Source of the DNA: Whitmania pigra
Taxonomy: Eukaryota; Annelida; Clitellata; Hirudinida; Haemopidae
DNA length: 64,000 bases
NCBI GenBank assembly: GCA_021613335.1
Contig: JAJTWR010000088.1
Coordinates: forward strand, 84,132 to 148,131
Reading direction: 5' to 3'
Shown: positions 51,501-63,355 of the stretch, one piece after another
How positions within the stretch are numbered: position 1 is the first letter of the stretch
Layout: the number at the start of each line of letters is the position of its first letter
Notes under the pieces: generated by a model
The model's database searches: none
What the model was told of the DNA's origin: nothing
Seen by the model: only the letters and a program-made list of their open reading frames with translations
Made by a program: the position numbers and the translations under genes

Positions 51501-52788
51501 TGTGACATAATTTCCAATAAGAGGTTGCACACATTTTGCCGTTACATAAAGTTCTAAATAACAATCAATTTATTATAAATATATTTAAATTATTAGAACT
51601 ACATTCAGTTAAAACGGTGTGATAGTTATTAGTGGGCAGTCCCTTGTTCCATAGTCATTCAAAATACTCTTTTAATTCCTGTAACAACTAAAATATCTGA
51701 CATCTCTGGATTCAAGCACATTTAATTTGTTGTGCTATACTTATTCATTTAAACATTTTATTATTCAGCAATTTGTCATATCTACAGATTGATTTTTGAA
51801 AAAAATTACTGTTTTAAATTCTATTTAATGAAACGGACTTCAGTAATGACATTTCTTTCACCGCTTATTCAATTACAGCAAATTTCATTGAGGATCCAAT
51901 AAATTGCTAAACAGAAATTTTATGGTAACATAAACATCTGTAATTCTCTAATTATCTTTAATGCATTCTCATCGGTTACAAGGGCCGGTTTAGACTGCGT
52001 ATTCTAAATATTTACCAACATCTATATCACAATATTCTCTAACAACATGACAAAAAAGTCATTTACCTGAACTAATATTCCGATATTCAGGAACATGATT
52101 GCAAAATGTTTGCAGTGATATCTGACCATTTCGCGAAATGTAAACATCTATTTGATTCAGATAATCAGCAGCATCTGTGCACAACAATTATTCTAATAGC
52201 AAGCTTTCATGGCATTTTTTTTTTAAATTTAAGTTATTTATTTAGAAATTATCATTTAAAGGGTCGTACATGAATTATTGGCACCGAAAGCGACATTGAC
52301 GTGGATCACCTCGTATACTCCGTCGAGTTCGCCTTTCCACCAGGGGTCTTCAATTGAGTTCATTCCACTGGCAGAAATTGAACAAGTTTCGACATTGTCG
52401 TCTATTGCTAAACTTGAGTCGGCACTCAAAATGGTTTTACTTTGTGATGTCGCATTTTTATGCACATAATTAACTAAAAGTATTACGTTTAATGTCAAAA
52501 AATTGAAAACTTATGATAATTCTGCATTTGATAAATGTTTTACTGTAATAATGATAATGATAACAATAACAATAATAATAGTAATGATGATAATAATAAT
52601 AATAATATTTTGCAAATGATAATATTTTATTGTAATTACACAAACACAAAAATAATTTATATTTAAATCATGGAATTATAATTCTTTTGAAAATACTAAT
52701 TTAAAGATAACTCACCTTTCAATAAGGACGCTGTTTCGGTGATAATAATAATGATAATAATGATACAATGTGATATATATACATTCAT
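45523..52788 (-). CDS. FTP-FTP-LDLa(3)-SRCR-S1 protease homologue, gene 3 (catalytically dead)
   Basis: Seventeen exons: 52716-52788, 52270-52473, 52067-52174, 51428-51553, 51064-51261, 50777-50884, 50410-50574, 48856-48966, 47641-47751, 47403-47513, 47196-47313, 47015-47131, 46861-46925, 46525-46711, 46006-46280, 45765-45937, 45523-45708; 811 aa, frame closed. Signal peptide [19 protein letters not shown]1 25-170, FTP2 171-327, LDLa 328-364, 365-401 and 402-438, SRCR-like 439-538, S1 539-811. Active-site changes: LTSAAC in place of LTAAHC (Ala598 for His57) and KNMALIKI in place of NDVALIKI (Met646 for Asp102), while GDSG (Ser753) remains. Predicted non-catalytic cofactor or decoy, as known for other serine protease homologues. 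Two hAT elements sit in its introns. Confidence 0.92.
47887..48711. mobile_element. Composite hAT-type element, third copy
   Basis: Ends gacaccccgtcataac and ttatgacgggtcaccc; flanking ctcttgtac and ctcgtgtac match at 8 of 9 positions. The core holds, on the minus strand (48201-48437), NLYLAYKFVLTLSSSQVACE then RSFSKLKYVLNLF, the hAT dimerisation end, open in this copy. Core sequence is closely similar to 11200-11680. In an intron of gene 3. Confidence 0.82.
49042..50358 (+). mobile_element. hAT element (BED/Tol2-like) with transposase remnants
   Basis: Terminal CAGTGTTGT at both ends (inverted), perfect 8-bp duplication cgtaaatt (49034-49041 and 50359-50366), and subterminal repeats of taacttttac type. 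The plus strand keeps a BED-finger end (SSNLKKHVERMHPTEV, about 49620-49670) and the C-terminal PLPASAAVERLFSYAGM then SRRTTMSDKLFEDLVMLKIN (about 49900-50025). The catalytic middle is deleted. In the intron between FTP2 and LDLa of gene 3. Confidence 0.9.
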
Positions 52789-52789
52789 G

Positions 52790-53208
52790 TTTAATAATTT
52801 CTCTAGAACTTTAAGAAGATGTACATCGTTGCCTATACTTCGATTCGATAAATTCCTCATCTGTCACAGTCAACTCATAGTTATTATCCAATACAGGTTA
52901 TAGTGATATACCATTTAAAGCTTTAGAATAATTGATGACTACGTGATACAAAGTTAGATAGCACCCAGTGTACTTGTGTAGAAAACAATATTTGATGAAT
53001 TGCACATAAAATTTAGCATTACATTATTACGATGATAGCAAAGAAAAACTACCAAATTATGACTTCATCGCCTTATTTACAAGGCTGAAAGTGATAATTG
53101 ATATTTGCGCTTGCTAACATTTTCTATGAGTTGATGAGATACATCCTTATGACATTAATGCCACTCGATGAATTTTGTCTATCAACATTTGACTCATTTT
53201 TTTTTATA
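52790..53208. other. 5' flank of gene 3, nothing recognised
   Basis: AT-rich. The 21-mer promoter block of genes 1 and 2 is absent. Confidence 0.4.
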
Positions 53209-53274
53209 CTGGGTGGTTAGAAAGTAATTACAATTTTTAAATTTGGTGTTTTAACACCACCATCATCATCGATG

Positions 53275-53935
53275 ATTGTATAGCGTAAAGAGTCTTTATA
53301 TTCAGAATCTATTTTTAGCTCTCAATATGGATATTGCTGGGCTATGGAAAAGGACCGCTCATTATAATATTAATATTACACTAGCCTCATTATCTGTATG
53401 GCTTAAAGAGTCTTGATATTCAGAATCTATTTTTAGCTCTCAATATGGATATTGGTGGGCTACAGGAAAGAGGCACTCATTATAATATTAGTTCAACGCT
53501 TGACAAGCTAGCCTCATTATCTATATGGCTTAAAGAGTCTTGATATTCAGAATCTATTTTTAGCTCTCAATATGGATATTGGTTGGCTATGGAAAAGGAG
53601 CGCTCATTATAATATTAATATTACACTAGCCTCATTATCTGTATGGCTTAAAGAGTCTTGATATTCAGAATCTATTTATAGCTCTCAATATGGATATTGG
53701 TGAGCTTTTTAGCTCTCAATATGGATATTGGTGGGCTTTAGGAAAGAGGCACTCATTATAATATTGGTTCAACGCTTGACAAGCTAGCCTCATTATCTGT
53801 ATGGCTTAAAGAGTCTTGATATTCAGAATCTATTTTTAGCTCTCAATATGGATATTGGTGGGCTATAGGAAAGAGGCACTCATTATAATATTAGTTCAAC
53901 GCTTGACAAGCTAGCCTCATTATAACAATTTTCAA
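53275..53935. repeat. 118/127-bp tandem repeat, five units
   Basis: Units start with aaagagtctt(g/t)atattcag at 53287, 53405, 53532, 53650 and 53808. Two variants differ in their last third (aggagcgctcattataatat versus gaggcactcattataatatt plus caacgcttgacaag). They run A-B-A-B-B, and the fourth unit has an internal 31-bp duplication. Confidence 0.9.
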
Positions 53936-53984
53936 CAATCTAAGAAAACGCGAACACAGATTTAATTGCCATACATCATTGTAT

Positions 53985-54172
53985 ATATATAGCGCCATAT
54001 GCATAGCGTCAGAGGCACTTCTTGTAACAATTTATATAGCGCTCCTTCCCAAGGGCGCTGGTGGCAGACTGGGATTCGACCTCGACACATTACGACTGTT
54101 GGTATCACCGACATATGCACGCACGTAACCCATTCGGCCAATCTGCCCGTTATGGAATGCAATGGGCTAAAT
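53985..54172 (-). repeat. tRNA-derived SINE
   Basis: Minus strand: TGGCCGAATGGGTTACG (A box), GAGGTCGAATCCCAG (B box), body GCGCCCTTGGGAAGGAGCGC ... GCCTCTGACGCTATGCATAT. Same family as 39770-39962. Confidence 0.8.
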
Positions 54173-54459
54173 TTTAAAATAAATTACAATATATTAAACA
54201 AGTTATAAGCGTTAAAAAATAGGGAGTTACTTTCCAATCACCCAGTACATTGTACTCTTACTGTGCTTTTTTATGTTTGATCTCGTCAAATGAGCCATTG
54301 CGAATTTAAACTGAAAGATAAAATTCTAGACACGATATTGAACTTTTCAGAACTTTTTAGTTTTCAGAAAACATTCGAATTTGTATGGTTAAGTCAAACT
54401 ATTTGGTTTAATTTATTTATGACCAGTAAACAAATATTTAAGCCAATTCAATTTAATGT

Positions 54460-55050
54460 GTTTTTTTTTTCAGATACAGTATCATTCTAGATGGAGAAGC
54501 AGTAGCTGGCGTCCAACTAAATCTGCACCCCGTCAAGTTCTGTCATAGTTCAGTATGCGCATATTTACACTACAAGTACCACATCTCGTGAATTGGGTCA
54601 CTCACAAGTATGGAAATCTGTCCTTAGAAAATATTATGATTACATGAAATAAACGTTCTAGCGATGTTTTCATGTTGCAGGGAAAGATGTGCATCCAACA
54701 TAACAGCTCCAAAAGCTCCAAGTAAATTTAAGGATTGAATTAAATCCGATAGATGTTTGTCACTAGTAATTTTTAAAAATTAAATAGTTGCCAAGATAAA
54801 GTAATTAAATGGTTTTGTGGTGGAAATATTATATTTGTAAGAGTCAACGTGATCTTAATTCTGATTCGACCGCCACAGAAACATGTGTCAGTGGCGACTC
54901 TAAACTTCCACTCATCCATAACTCTGAAAAGGTTATGTGTGAAGATTTAATCGATTAAAACCCAAGCATGTGCAATGACAAAGAAGTAAAAAATATCTGC
55001 TGTGCATCATGCGATGGCAACCGGACCAAGAATGGAGGTATGGGATTGGT
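54460..55050 (+). pseudogene. M12B metalloprotease relic (3' part)
   Basis: About 54570-54605 reads TSTTSRELGHSQ, the zinc site with the first His changed to Arg. About 54860-55035 reads KVMCEDLID, a stop, then NPSMCNDKEVKNICCASCDG, matching the C-terminal cysteine module of the intact gene (GEYCEVEFYKSEYCCESCNK). Intervening exons are missing. Confidence 0.65.
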
Positions 55051-55059
55051 ATGAGAAAC

Positions 55060-56615
55060 ATAAGCCGATTAAAGCTAACAGTCTTATTAACTAGTAATTA
55101 ATAATTTATTTATTTTGTTGAACCTTAATGTTGACATGACACTGTGAATGATGTGAATGCATCACCAAATAAAAGCTTTTTAACTTTATAAAATAGAAAT
55201 TTGGTTAAAGTGACCATTGCTTTGACCTACTTTCGAAAAAACAACGGTCCAATTATAGCGCGTAAAATAGCTAATACATGAATATTAATCTGCTCGGTGT
55301 AGTTTTAGTTTGTAAATGTGCTGCACGGTCCATGATTAAAATCCATGTTGTTCTCTGCGCCACCTATTGCAATTTTTTTAAGTATCTCTTTAATTTTATT
55401 AAAAGTAGGAGAAAGTTCATAAACTTCATTTATTAAGTTATTATGGGGCGCATATTGAACGCATTATGAAAATATTCGAAAAATAATTAACTTCAAAAGG
55501 TTTTCTTTTCTTCTTTTTTTTTTGCATGACCACAAGTAGAAATGGTGCTTTAACATTCTCCTAGAAGGTAACTGACGTAATTTTTATGATAAGGTATTTA
55601 GAAACTGTCAGACATGCAGCAAATTTAGTTTTTAGTCGATGGGAATAAATTGTGAGTTGTTAACAAATTGTGTTACATTTGTATACTGATATAAAGTTTT
55701 GCGGAAGACAAAAACAAGTTGTTTTTTTAATCTCAAGTTTTATTATCAAATTGAACAAAAGAAAAACAAACACAAAATAAATCTCAAAGTATAGCTCGAA
55801 GCTCGAAATAAATAATAAATGTTTGAAAATGAATTAGAAATGTGTATTGAATATGAATTTGCCAGCAAACAACTTAGTAATACATGCATTTTTTTATATA
55901 GATTTTTAAGTCACACTTATAATTTTTTGAATTTTGGAACTCCTTGTTTCTAGAAAACCAGGACTGAAAAATAAATGTGCTTATATAAAGATAGAGTAAA
56001 GCGAAGAATTTTTTAAACTGGCGAAGTCCACGTCGTGGAGGTTTGATGAACCTGATGCGGCGATTTTGTCGCCTGACTGGCACCACGCAATTCAATGATT
56101 GGATGCGCAGTAAGACCTTTTGCATGTCTTTGCTGGACGTGTCCATGAGCTATGTACGAAATTAAATAAAGTAATTTAGTTATCTAATTTCACAAGCCAA
56201 TTTCTCCTGGCAATGTAGTCGATGGCAACAAAGTTCATTGCGTTAGCTGCAGTAAACAATTTGCTTTCTGGGGTTCAAATATGTCGTTAACGTTATTACC
56301 TTCAACACATCCTCTCAAACACTAAGACGATGCCGACAGTGACAGAGTTCTGAAGTATTGAATTTCTTGTCGTCAGGCAGACAAGCCATTAAGCGACAAA
56401 GTTTTCATACTTCAATGTCGTTTTAGTTCACTGTATTACTAGTTCAGGACTTCCGACTTTAATCGTGAAAAATATGGATTACGAACCGCTCTTCGAACAC
56501 AGGCCTACAACTTGCCAAGTCGACGCACAATAGACACTATGATTACTAAACATGGTACTTCGACGTTCGGTTATATTCGAGTACGTACTTAATCGGAAAT
56601 AACTTTCTTCCGAAC
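55060..56615. other. Intergenic; unrecognised minus-strand frame
   Basis: Bases 55800-55880 match the 3' UTR of the RRM gene (57645-57715). A 90-codon minus-strand frame (55874-56146) has a basic part (RRQNRRIRFIKPPRRG) but no domain I can name. Confidence 0.4.
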
Positions 56616-56985
56616 GTTGGGTTTTAATCGTGTTCGGTAAAAATTTCGTTCCCAACATTCGGAAAGCGAACCCGAAAGACCGGTGATATTCGGACATTTT
56701 TCCGAAATAGCCCTACAAAACAATGCATCTTCTCCAGGCTTACGTGTTAAAAATAATAGAAAACATGTTTAATACAAATATTTAAAAAGAAACTATTATA
56801 ATTCAATAAATTTGTAGCGTAAGTGTTAAAACAAGTAAACACTAAGATCGACAAAAATCAATTAATCGCGATGTAATATTCAGAATCTTTTGTCTATTCC
56901 TCGACAGAAGTTCGTTTCGGTCAAAACAACCGTGTGCTCTCGATACGTCTTAAATACCTGTTCATCACTTACAACTATTTTCAAG

Positions 56986-57543
56986 ATGACATCTACCAAT
57001 AGCAGCAGATTGAATTTCAAAATGAATAGAAATAGAGACATGAACAAATCTGCGTCCCAATTGAATTGGGAGAGACGGATGGAAGATACCACGGCATACA
57101 ATAACAACAAGTGCAGGATTATCGTCGACAACCTGCCTGGCGGTATTTCTAGTAAAGACTTGGAATCACTTTTCAGAGAAGCTGGATCCATTAGGAATGC
57201 CACCGTCTTTCGCAGGCGCAATGGTACCAGCTCTGGAGAGATTGTCTTCGTCAGGTATATCGATGCTTCCTTGGCTATCATGAAGTTCAACAATAAGAAA
57301 CTTCAAGGTAGTCCGGTGAAAGTTAGTTACGCCATGGACAGAAAAAAAAGCAGCAATTCAGAAATCAAAGACCTGCGCAACATATTGAATGAGAAGCGTT
57401 CAAGGCCATTGAAAAGACGTTTTGAAGAAGATGAAGAAGAAAAAGAAGCTCCGAAGAAGATGAGACTCGAAAAGAGAAGGTTTGAGATCAATGGCAGACA
57501 TTTTCGACAGTCTTTCAACGCCAGATACTCAAGAATCTTCTAA
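56986..57543 (+). CDS. Intronless RRM protein, ALYREF-like, copy 1
   Basis: 185 aa from ATG at 56986; the 32 in-frame codons upstream lack an ATG. One RNA-recognition motif at about 40-120: CRIIVDNLPGGISSKDLESL (RNP2), then NGTSSGEIVFVRYIDASLAI (RNP1) and KLQGSPVKVSYAM. Basic/acidic low-complexity tail (RRFEEDEEEKEAPKKMRLEK), possibly with nuclear signals. The RRM with Asn-rich and Arg-rich flanks is closest in style to the ALYREF/THOC4 mRNA-export adaptors, but that assignment is tentative. Single exon in an intron-rich region suggests a retrogene. Confidence 0.8.
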   Translation: MTSTNSSRLNFKMNRNRDMNKSASQLNWERRMEDTTAYNNNKCRIIVDNLPGGISSKDLESLFREAGSIRNATVFRRRNGTSSGEIVFVRYIDASLAIMKFNNKKLQGSPVKVSYAMDRKKSSNSEIKDLRNILNEKRSRPLKRRFEEDEEEKEAPKKMRLEKRRFEINGRHFRQSFNARYSRIF

Positions 57544-58019
57544 AAGCAGCAAGATGTGGAGATTTAATGTCTCATTGCATTAACGAAAGTGCTTGTATTA
57601 GTGCTGTCGCTTATTTTGCTTACATAAATTTGAATATTTTAAATAAAGAATAAATGTTTGAAAATGAATTTGAAATGTGTATTGAATATGAATTTGCCAG
57701 CAAACAACTTATCTACATATGTACCTATAGGCAATATTTAATGTATTTCTAATTATTTTCATAAATTACTCTCAATAACATGATTAATATGAAGCTTCTA
57801 CTATAAAGTTATCCTATAAAAAGGTTTAAACAAATGATAACATTGTGAAACTTAAAGGCATGACTCATTAGGTTGAAAGTCAAAGAATGAATGGTGATTT
57901 AAGTTGAGGACACTTTGGAAAGAAAACATGCAGCATTCATTGGATGCAGAATTTGATTAGCAAAATCTATTAAATATTTTAGCATATAAGACAACATACT
58001 CAAAAAGTACTGATTAGTT

Positions 58020-58500
58020 ACAATGGCGCTTCATCATCTCCTTGCTCACAAACCTCTGTGCCGTCACATCACCAGTCTTGAAGTATACAAAGACTTTCAT
58101 AACACTTGTATTCATGAGCGAGACATTTTTTAGAAACTTGACTTGTGTTCATCTCTGTTCAGTTTTTTCATTCCATTATATATTTAACTGTCTCATAAGT
58201 TATGCGATTATTATAATAATTATAATCATTACTACTTTCTTTCTACTAGAAATAGTATGCGTTTTATAACCGGTATTTTAATTTCTAAATTTTTATTAAT
58301 AACTTTATCAACCTCTAGGTCCATCTTATGAAAAAACCTCCACTTCTCAGAATATTAACCATCTTATTCCCGAATGCAAGAGATTAGCAACAGAAAAGGA
58401 ACTAAACAACTGAGGTAAAAAAATGTCTTTATTTATGAAGTTCAAATTATGACGAAAAACGTTTGTTTGAATCGTATTTTCCGTCGTTTTTGAACAAGTT
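58020..58500 (-). pseudogene. Relic of a fourth FTP-LDLa protease gene
   Basis: Minus strand at 58020-58140 reads [18 protein letters not shown], a stop, then CDGTEVCEQGDDEAP, a broken LDLa matching exon 8 of gene 2. At 58305-58390 GIRWLIF, a stop, then EVEVFS matches the end of FTP2 ([11 protein letters not shown]). A trace of the preceding exon is at about 58470-58500. No trypsin part was found. Confidence 0.7.
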
Positions 58501-58858
58501 TTATTTCTTAATAATTAATTTATCTATAATTAGTATATATCATAAACTGCAAAGATGAGTTTAAACGTTTCACTTGCTTCTAGAATTTTAAATATTTCTT
58601 TACCTTTCATTTTGCTAAAATATTTATTCCTTTTGACAAACTACGGTCTTTTGAAACATGTAAAGCGCCATATTTGCGAAACAATGGTCGAATGCGCTCA
58701 TTAGGACTAGAATCAATAAAGGGAAAATAAATTCACAAGCTCTTAGTAATTTTAATGGGTATCGATGTAGTTACCAAGGTGTTTATTTACCATAATTAGT
58801 GCTAGCCTAAATACGTTATAAAAGAGACCTAACCGATTTAAGGACCAACAAACAAGAA

Positions 58859-59891
58859 ATGGGTGTGGCTCAAACAGTAATTTTATTTTTAATAATTTAT
58901 CTATTTAACTGGGCAAATTTTCGAGAATTCCAAAGGTTCAAACGAAACCAAGACTATACTGGGCAACCTGGATGTGCGTTTGACACTCCCTCCGAAATTA
59001 TCGCAGAATTTCAAAACAAACTGCAGTGCGCAATCAAATGTTTATCAAATTGGTCATGTGTCAATTTCAATTATTGGAAAAGCGAATCTTTGTGCCAACT
59101 TTTCTACAACTTTCCGTACAGGCTGTTGGCTACATACTCCTGCTCCAGCTACGACGTAATGAATTTTAATTTCATATATTTAGTTTATATTATATAGAAA
59201 GGTTTATGATTTATATACTTTTCTTTCTAGATGATACCAAGAATTTCGAAAACCAACCAAGGTAAAAATGAAAAGTTTAAATAGCTTTCCGTATAGCTGC
59301 AGATAATCACATAGTACTTTCCGCAGCGGGTAAGAATCTTGCCTTAAACCAAAGAACCAGACAAAGTACGACCTATAAGGATAAATATTCTTGGTTTGCG
59401 GTAGATGGCAATGTTTCTATGCCTAATTTATCGTGTGCACACACCGATGAAGGCGATTCTGGAAACAATTGGTTCATGTTGGATTTGTTCGAGTGGTTTG
59501 TTATAAGCTATGTTCGAATCCTAGCGAGAGAAGGAAATAGTTTTATAAGTAAGTTGCTATGTTTTTTGTTTTAATTTATTTTGTCACAAAGAGAAGAATA
59601 AACTAACTTATTTAATATTATTTTATATTCAATTTATCGACTCATTACAAAGTAATCAGGTACACAAACCTCACTATTGGAGTGACAAACAGTTCTTGGA
59701 TGGAAAATACTCCAATGTGGAAATCATACCCTTTGTGCGGAGTTTATCTTGGACCTCCTGTGACTGCAGAATGGATTCAAGTTAACTGCACTTCAACTAT
59801 TCCAGCTGCCAGATTCGTCATTGTGCACCAGGGGCAAGTGTATTCACCTTACGGGGGTTACTTGTGCATTTGCGAATTACAAGTATTTTGA
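58859..59891 (+). CDS. Secreted PAN plus FTP lectin
   Basis: Exons 58859-59155, 59231-59261, 59297-59548, 59653-59891; 272 aa, frame closed. Signal peptide MGVAQTVILFLIIYLFNWA. A PAN/apple-type cysteine module at about 37-99 (GCAFDTP, QCAIKCLSNWSCVNFNYW, LCQLF). One fucolectin-type domain at about 115-272: NLALNQRTRQSTTY, WFAVDGN, SCAHTD, NNWFMLDL, then C-terminal LCICELQVF. FTP domains in known proteins bind fucose or other glycans. No membrane anchor, so a secreted glycan-binding protein. Divergent transcription relative to the FTP proteases; same lectin domain type, single copy. Confidence 0.85.
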
Positions 59892-60229
59892 GGATTTTGA
59901 GTGACAAGGCCTATTTCAATATAACAAAAAACATATTTGGCCTTCCAGTTTTTAATAATTATTTCTTTTACGCTTGTTTCAAATACATTCTCGGACTTGT
60001 TGATGTTAAATTAGTGAGTGTTCGTGATATAGAAATATTTTTCCATTATTACAACTCCCTATTTCTCCATCAATTTTGAATTTCGTTAACGAAATTTAAT
60101 CCATCAACATATGACTTAAGGCATCTTTGATAGTTCCACTCCGTAAAATGTAAACAGTGTAAACATTATGTAAGCCATGTAAACAATAATTAATACAATA
60201 AAATGATACAAAAATCATAAATCAGTAAT
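59892..60229. other. Intergenic, nothing recognised
   Basis: 3' flank of the PAN-FTP gene; AT-rich. Confidence 0.5.
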
Positions 60230-61700
60230 TAAACGTCTATGTTCGAGTGATTTGAGCTTAGGTCTGGCTGAGTATGTCTGGGGTCTAAGGTTAGGAATTG
60301 GTTTGTGATTCTTCTTTGAACTGACTCGATTACTTTAACAAGATATTTTAGTTAAAGATTACATACTGGGGAACAGTATTCTAATAGAGGTCGAACGTAT
60401 ATAGTAAATGTTTTGGCAAGTAAAGGCAAGATGTAGCTCTTCTAGAGTTTTATTTTTGTATAATAGTTTGAATATAAAACTTATATAGGGATAAATGTGA
60501 GAGTGTTGTCAATAAAAACACCAAAATCTCTTGTAAGGGGGACATGTTTGAGATTACGAAACTAATTGTGACACACGCAACAATTCTCCGAAGCCAACCT
60601 TAACTGTCATGCGTTACTCCATTTTATGAGCTCTATTGCACTCTATGGGTTATGACTGGAGTCAGAGCAGGCATAGACCTTACCATCATCGGCGAACCGC
60701 TTCATCCCGATTACATGATAGATATTGTGTTGATGATGTCAGTGAAGTCGTTAATGAAAATGAGAAAAAATGTTGGTCTGAGGACACTTCTCTGAGGCAC
60801 TCCACTTGTAACATGTTTTGGTCCTGATAAAATTCTGTCTATTTGCACCTGTTAAGTTTTGTTTAATAGAAAACTCGAAAGCCAGTGGAATAAGTCACCA
60901 AAAGATGCCGTAAGACTCTGTAAAAGTCTGAGGTGAGAGTCAAAATCGAAAGCTTTTTGAAAGTCGAAGTAAATAATATCTATGCATTTGCTTTGTTGTA
61001 TGGCAGCAGTCTGGTCACGGACACATTCAAGAAGGTTTATGTTTGTTTATTTTGATCCAAGGAAACCGTGTTGTTGTCTGTATATAAGGTTATTATTTGA
61101 GAAGTAATTTATTGTTCACTATTTTCTCTGTGACTCGACTGGAAGTACAGGTGAGTGAGATGGGACAATAGTTAGTTGGTAAACTAGTTGGCCCTTTCTT
61201 GTGAATCGGGGTAATGACGGCAGTTTTCCATTCATCTGGTAATTTACAACTTTTCATAGACATTTCAAAAATGTGTGTTAATGGGACTGCCAAACTGTAA
61301 GCACATTTTAAAAGTAAATTATTTAGTATGACATCAGGACCAGTAAAAGTTGAGTTATTGAGGTTTGTTAAAGCTTGGGTGACGATTTCCGGGGTGAAAC
61401 CAATTCGATCAAGATGTGTGTTGACTCTCGAACAAAAATAAGGTATGATGCCATCACATGTTGCAAGAACATTTGCAAAGTAATCATTGAAAATATTAGC
61501 AGTTGTTCCTGGATCGGTGGTAAAGGATTTATCGTTGCACTGTATTTCACCAAGTGATGGATAATTGAAATATTTTTAATAATGTATCTGTAAAATCCAT
61601 TTAAGATGGCACTCTTCACCAGACCATGTTCTATCTGTATCTGCCTTTGTTTTATTGCTTGACTAAACTTCTTTGCGAATTGTTTGCATTTGTTCAGATC
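60230..61700 (-). mobile_element. LINE reverse transcriptase, decayed
   Basis: Minus strand in order: MSMKSCKLPDEWKTAVITPI and HKKGPTSLPTNYCPISLTCT (about 61130-61270), IIYFDFQKAFDFDSHLRLLQ (about 60920-60990), SGVPQRSVLRPTFFLIFIND, KRFADDGKV (catalytic FADD) and FTIYVRPLLEYCSPVCN (about 60355-60405). Several frame changes. Jockey/CR1-type. Confidence 0.85.
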
Positions 61701-61739
61701 ATGATGCCATCCTGTTGCCTTTCATTTAAGCTAATACTT

Positions 61740-62599
61740 CAATTTATTTATTTATTTAAGCAAATATTTAAAGTGCCGAAAGCATCCATGACTTAACAAT
61801 TCATTGATTCCTCAATGAATAGAAATATGTGTGAAAAGCATTTCATCTTCTCGTCCACAATATGATCGTTTGAATAAAAAAATAAAATAAAAAAAAGTAA
61901 AAATAAAGATGCCACCATTAAGTATTTTTGTGAGTAGCTTATTGTAGTTACGAAAATGTGAAAGGATGCCTTTTTGACATATCAGACTGTAAAGTAGCTG
62001 GCAATTAATATTTTCGAGGGCGATCTGAATTAAAGGTTAATTTATTAATTTGGTAGGTATTTTCTTGTATGACAATTTTTTATGTTTTGTTTTTCTTCAC
62101 TAAATTTAAATGATTAAGCACCTAAACGATATTTGTATACGTATTAAGGTTTCTAAATGATGTTTACGCGTTTTGATAAATTCAAAATTACAATTAACAT
62201 TTGCCTGTGAAAAATGACTATTCGACATACTTGTATCCAATTAGCTGATTTCAAATAAATAAGTTCAATTAAAAATTTCTTCTTTTTTTATATGTTCGCA
62301 GCGGAAGACACCAATAAGCTTAGAGAGTATAATGGAACAGCTGAGAAAAATTCAAGAAGCCTTGATATATTTTGAACTTAATATGTGAAATAATGGTAAC
62401 TTATTAATGTAAAGTAATTCAAATATTTATAAGCTGTGTGAATAACAATTTTTTAATTGCTGATGTTGAACTGAAGCTTGAAATGAACTTACTTCGTTAA
62501 CTTAAAACTGGCAGGACGAACAAAGTATCTGAAATTGTACGCATTAGTTGAAACTAATCGCAAAATTATTTTATTGAAAAAATAATAGAAACCATGTAA
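61740..62599. other. Intergenic; one short exon-like block
   Basis: At about 62302-62373, after an AG, EDTNKLREYNGTAEKNSRSL runs to a stop. It looks like a terminal exon, but no partner was found. Confidence 0.3.
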
Positions 62600-62885
62600 T
62601 TATTCAACAGACAGTGTTAAATACTCCTTTTGTAATAAAATTGTAAAGCCATGGAACGCATTACCAGGAGATGTCGTTAGATCAACCACGGTCTCCCGTT
62701 TCCACTCAATAATACACGTAATAATGTACGTGACTTAGACTTTAGTCAATATTTAAATTACATTTAATCTATTTGCTGCCCCTGTACAAACCGATCAATG
62801 CCTTCTGTTTTTTGTTGTTTGTTTTCGCGATTGTGTTAGTGGTCCAATTGGGCCCTTAAATTGCATCTTATAAATAAAAAAATAA
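62600..62885 (+). mobile_element. LINE 3' end
   Basis: CNKIVKPWNALPGDVVRSTT then VSRFHSIIHVIMYVT and stop, a 3' UTR, and an ataaaaaaataaaaaaa tail. Same family as 39255-41030 and 27690-27865. Confidence 0.75.
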
Positions 62886-63355
62886 AAAAAACGTTTAATA
62901 GATATATTTAATAAAAAAAATCTAATAATAATAATTCTCAAAAACTAGGTTGTTAATAATAAATAATAATTTTTAAGATAATTACGTTGGGTTTTAATCG
63001 TGTTCGGAAAAAATTTCGTTCCCAATATTCGGAAACCGAACCCGAAAGACAGGTGATATTCGGACATTTGTCCGAAATAGCCCTACAAAACAATGCATCT
63101 TCTCCAGGCTTACGTGTTAAAAATAATAGAAAACATGTTTAATAAAGATATTTAAAAAGAAACTATTATAATCCAATAAATTTGTAGCGTAAGTGTTAAA
63201 ACAAGTAAACACTAAGATCGACAAAAATCAATTAATCGCGATGTAATATTCAGAATCTTTTGTCTATTCCTCGACAGAAGTTCGTTTCGGTCAAAACAAC
63301 CGTGTGCTCTCGATACGTCTTAAATACCTGTTCATCACTTACAACTATTTTCAAG

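Larger units (their letters stand above)
53209..54245. mobile_element. Mariner-type element holding a minisatellite and a SINE
   Basis: Left end CTGGGTGGTTAGAAAGTAAT, right end inverted CTGGGTGATTGGAAAGTAAC, each flanked by TA (53207-53208 and 54246-54247): a Tc1/mariner-like terminus and target site. Instead of a transposase it contains a 118-127 bp tandem array (53275-53935) and a minus-strand SINE (53985-54172). Confidence 0.8.

Noticed and set aside
56890..56985. N-terminal extension of the RRM protein
   Set aside because: The open frame begins at a TTG; the first ATG is 56986. The same holds for the second copy.
56880..57293. 137-codon minus-strand frame over the RRM gene (also 63250-63663)
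   Set aside because: Antisense shadow of the RRM coding region.
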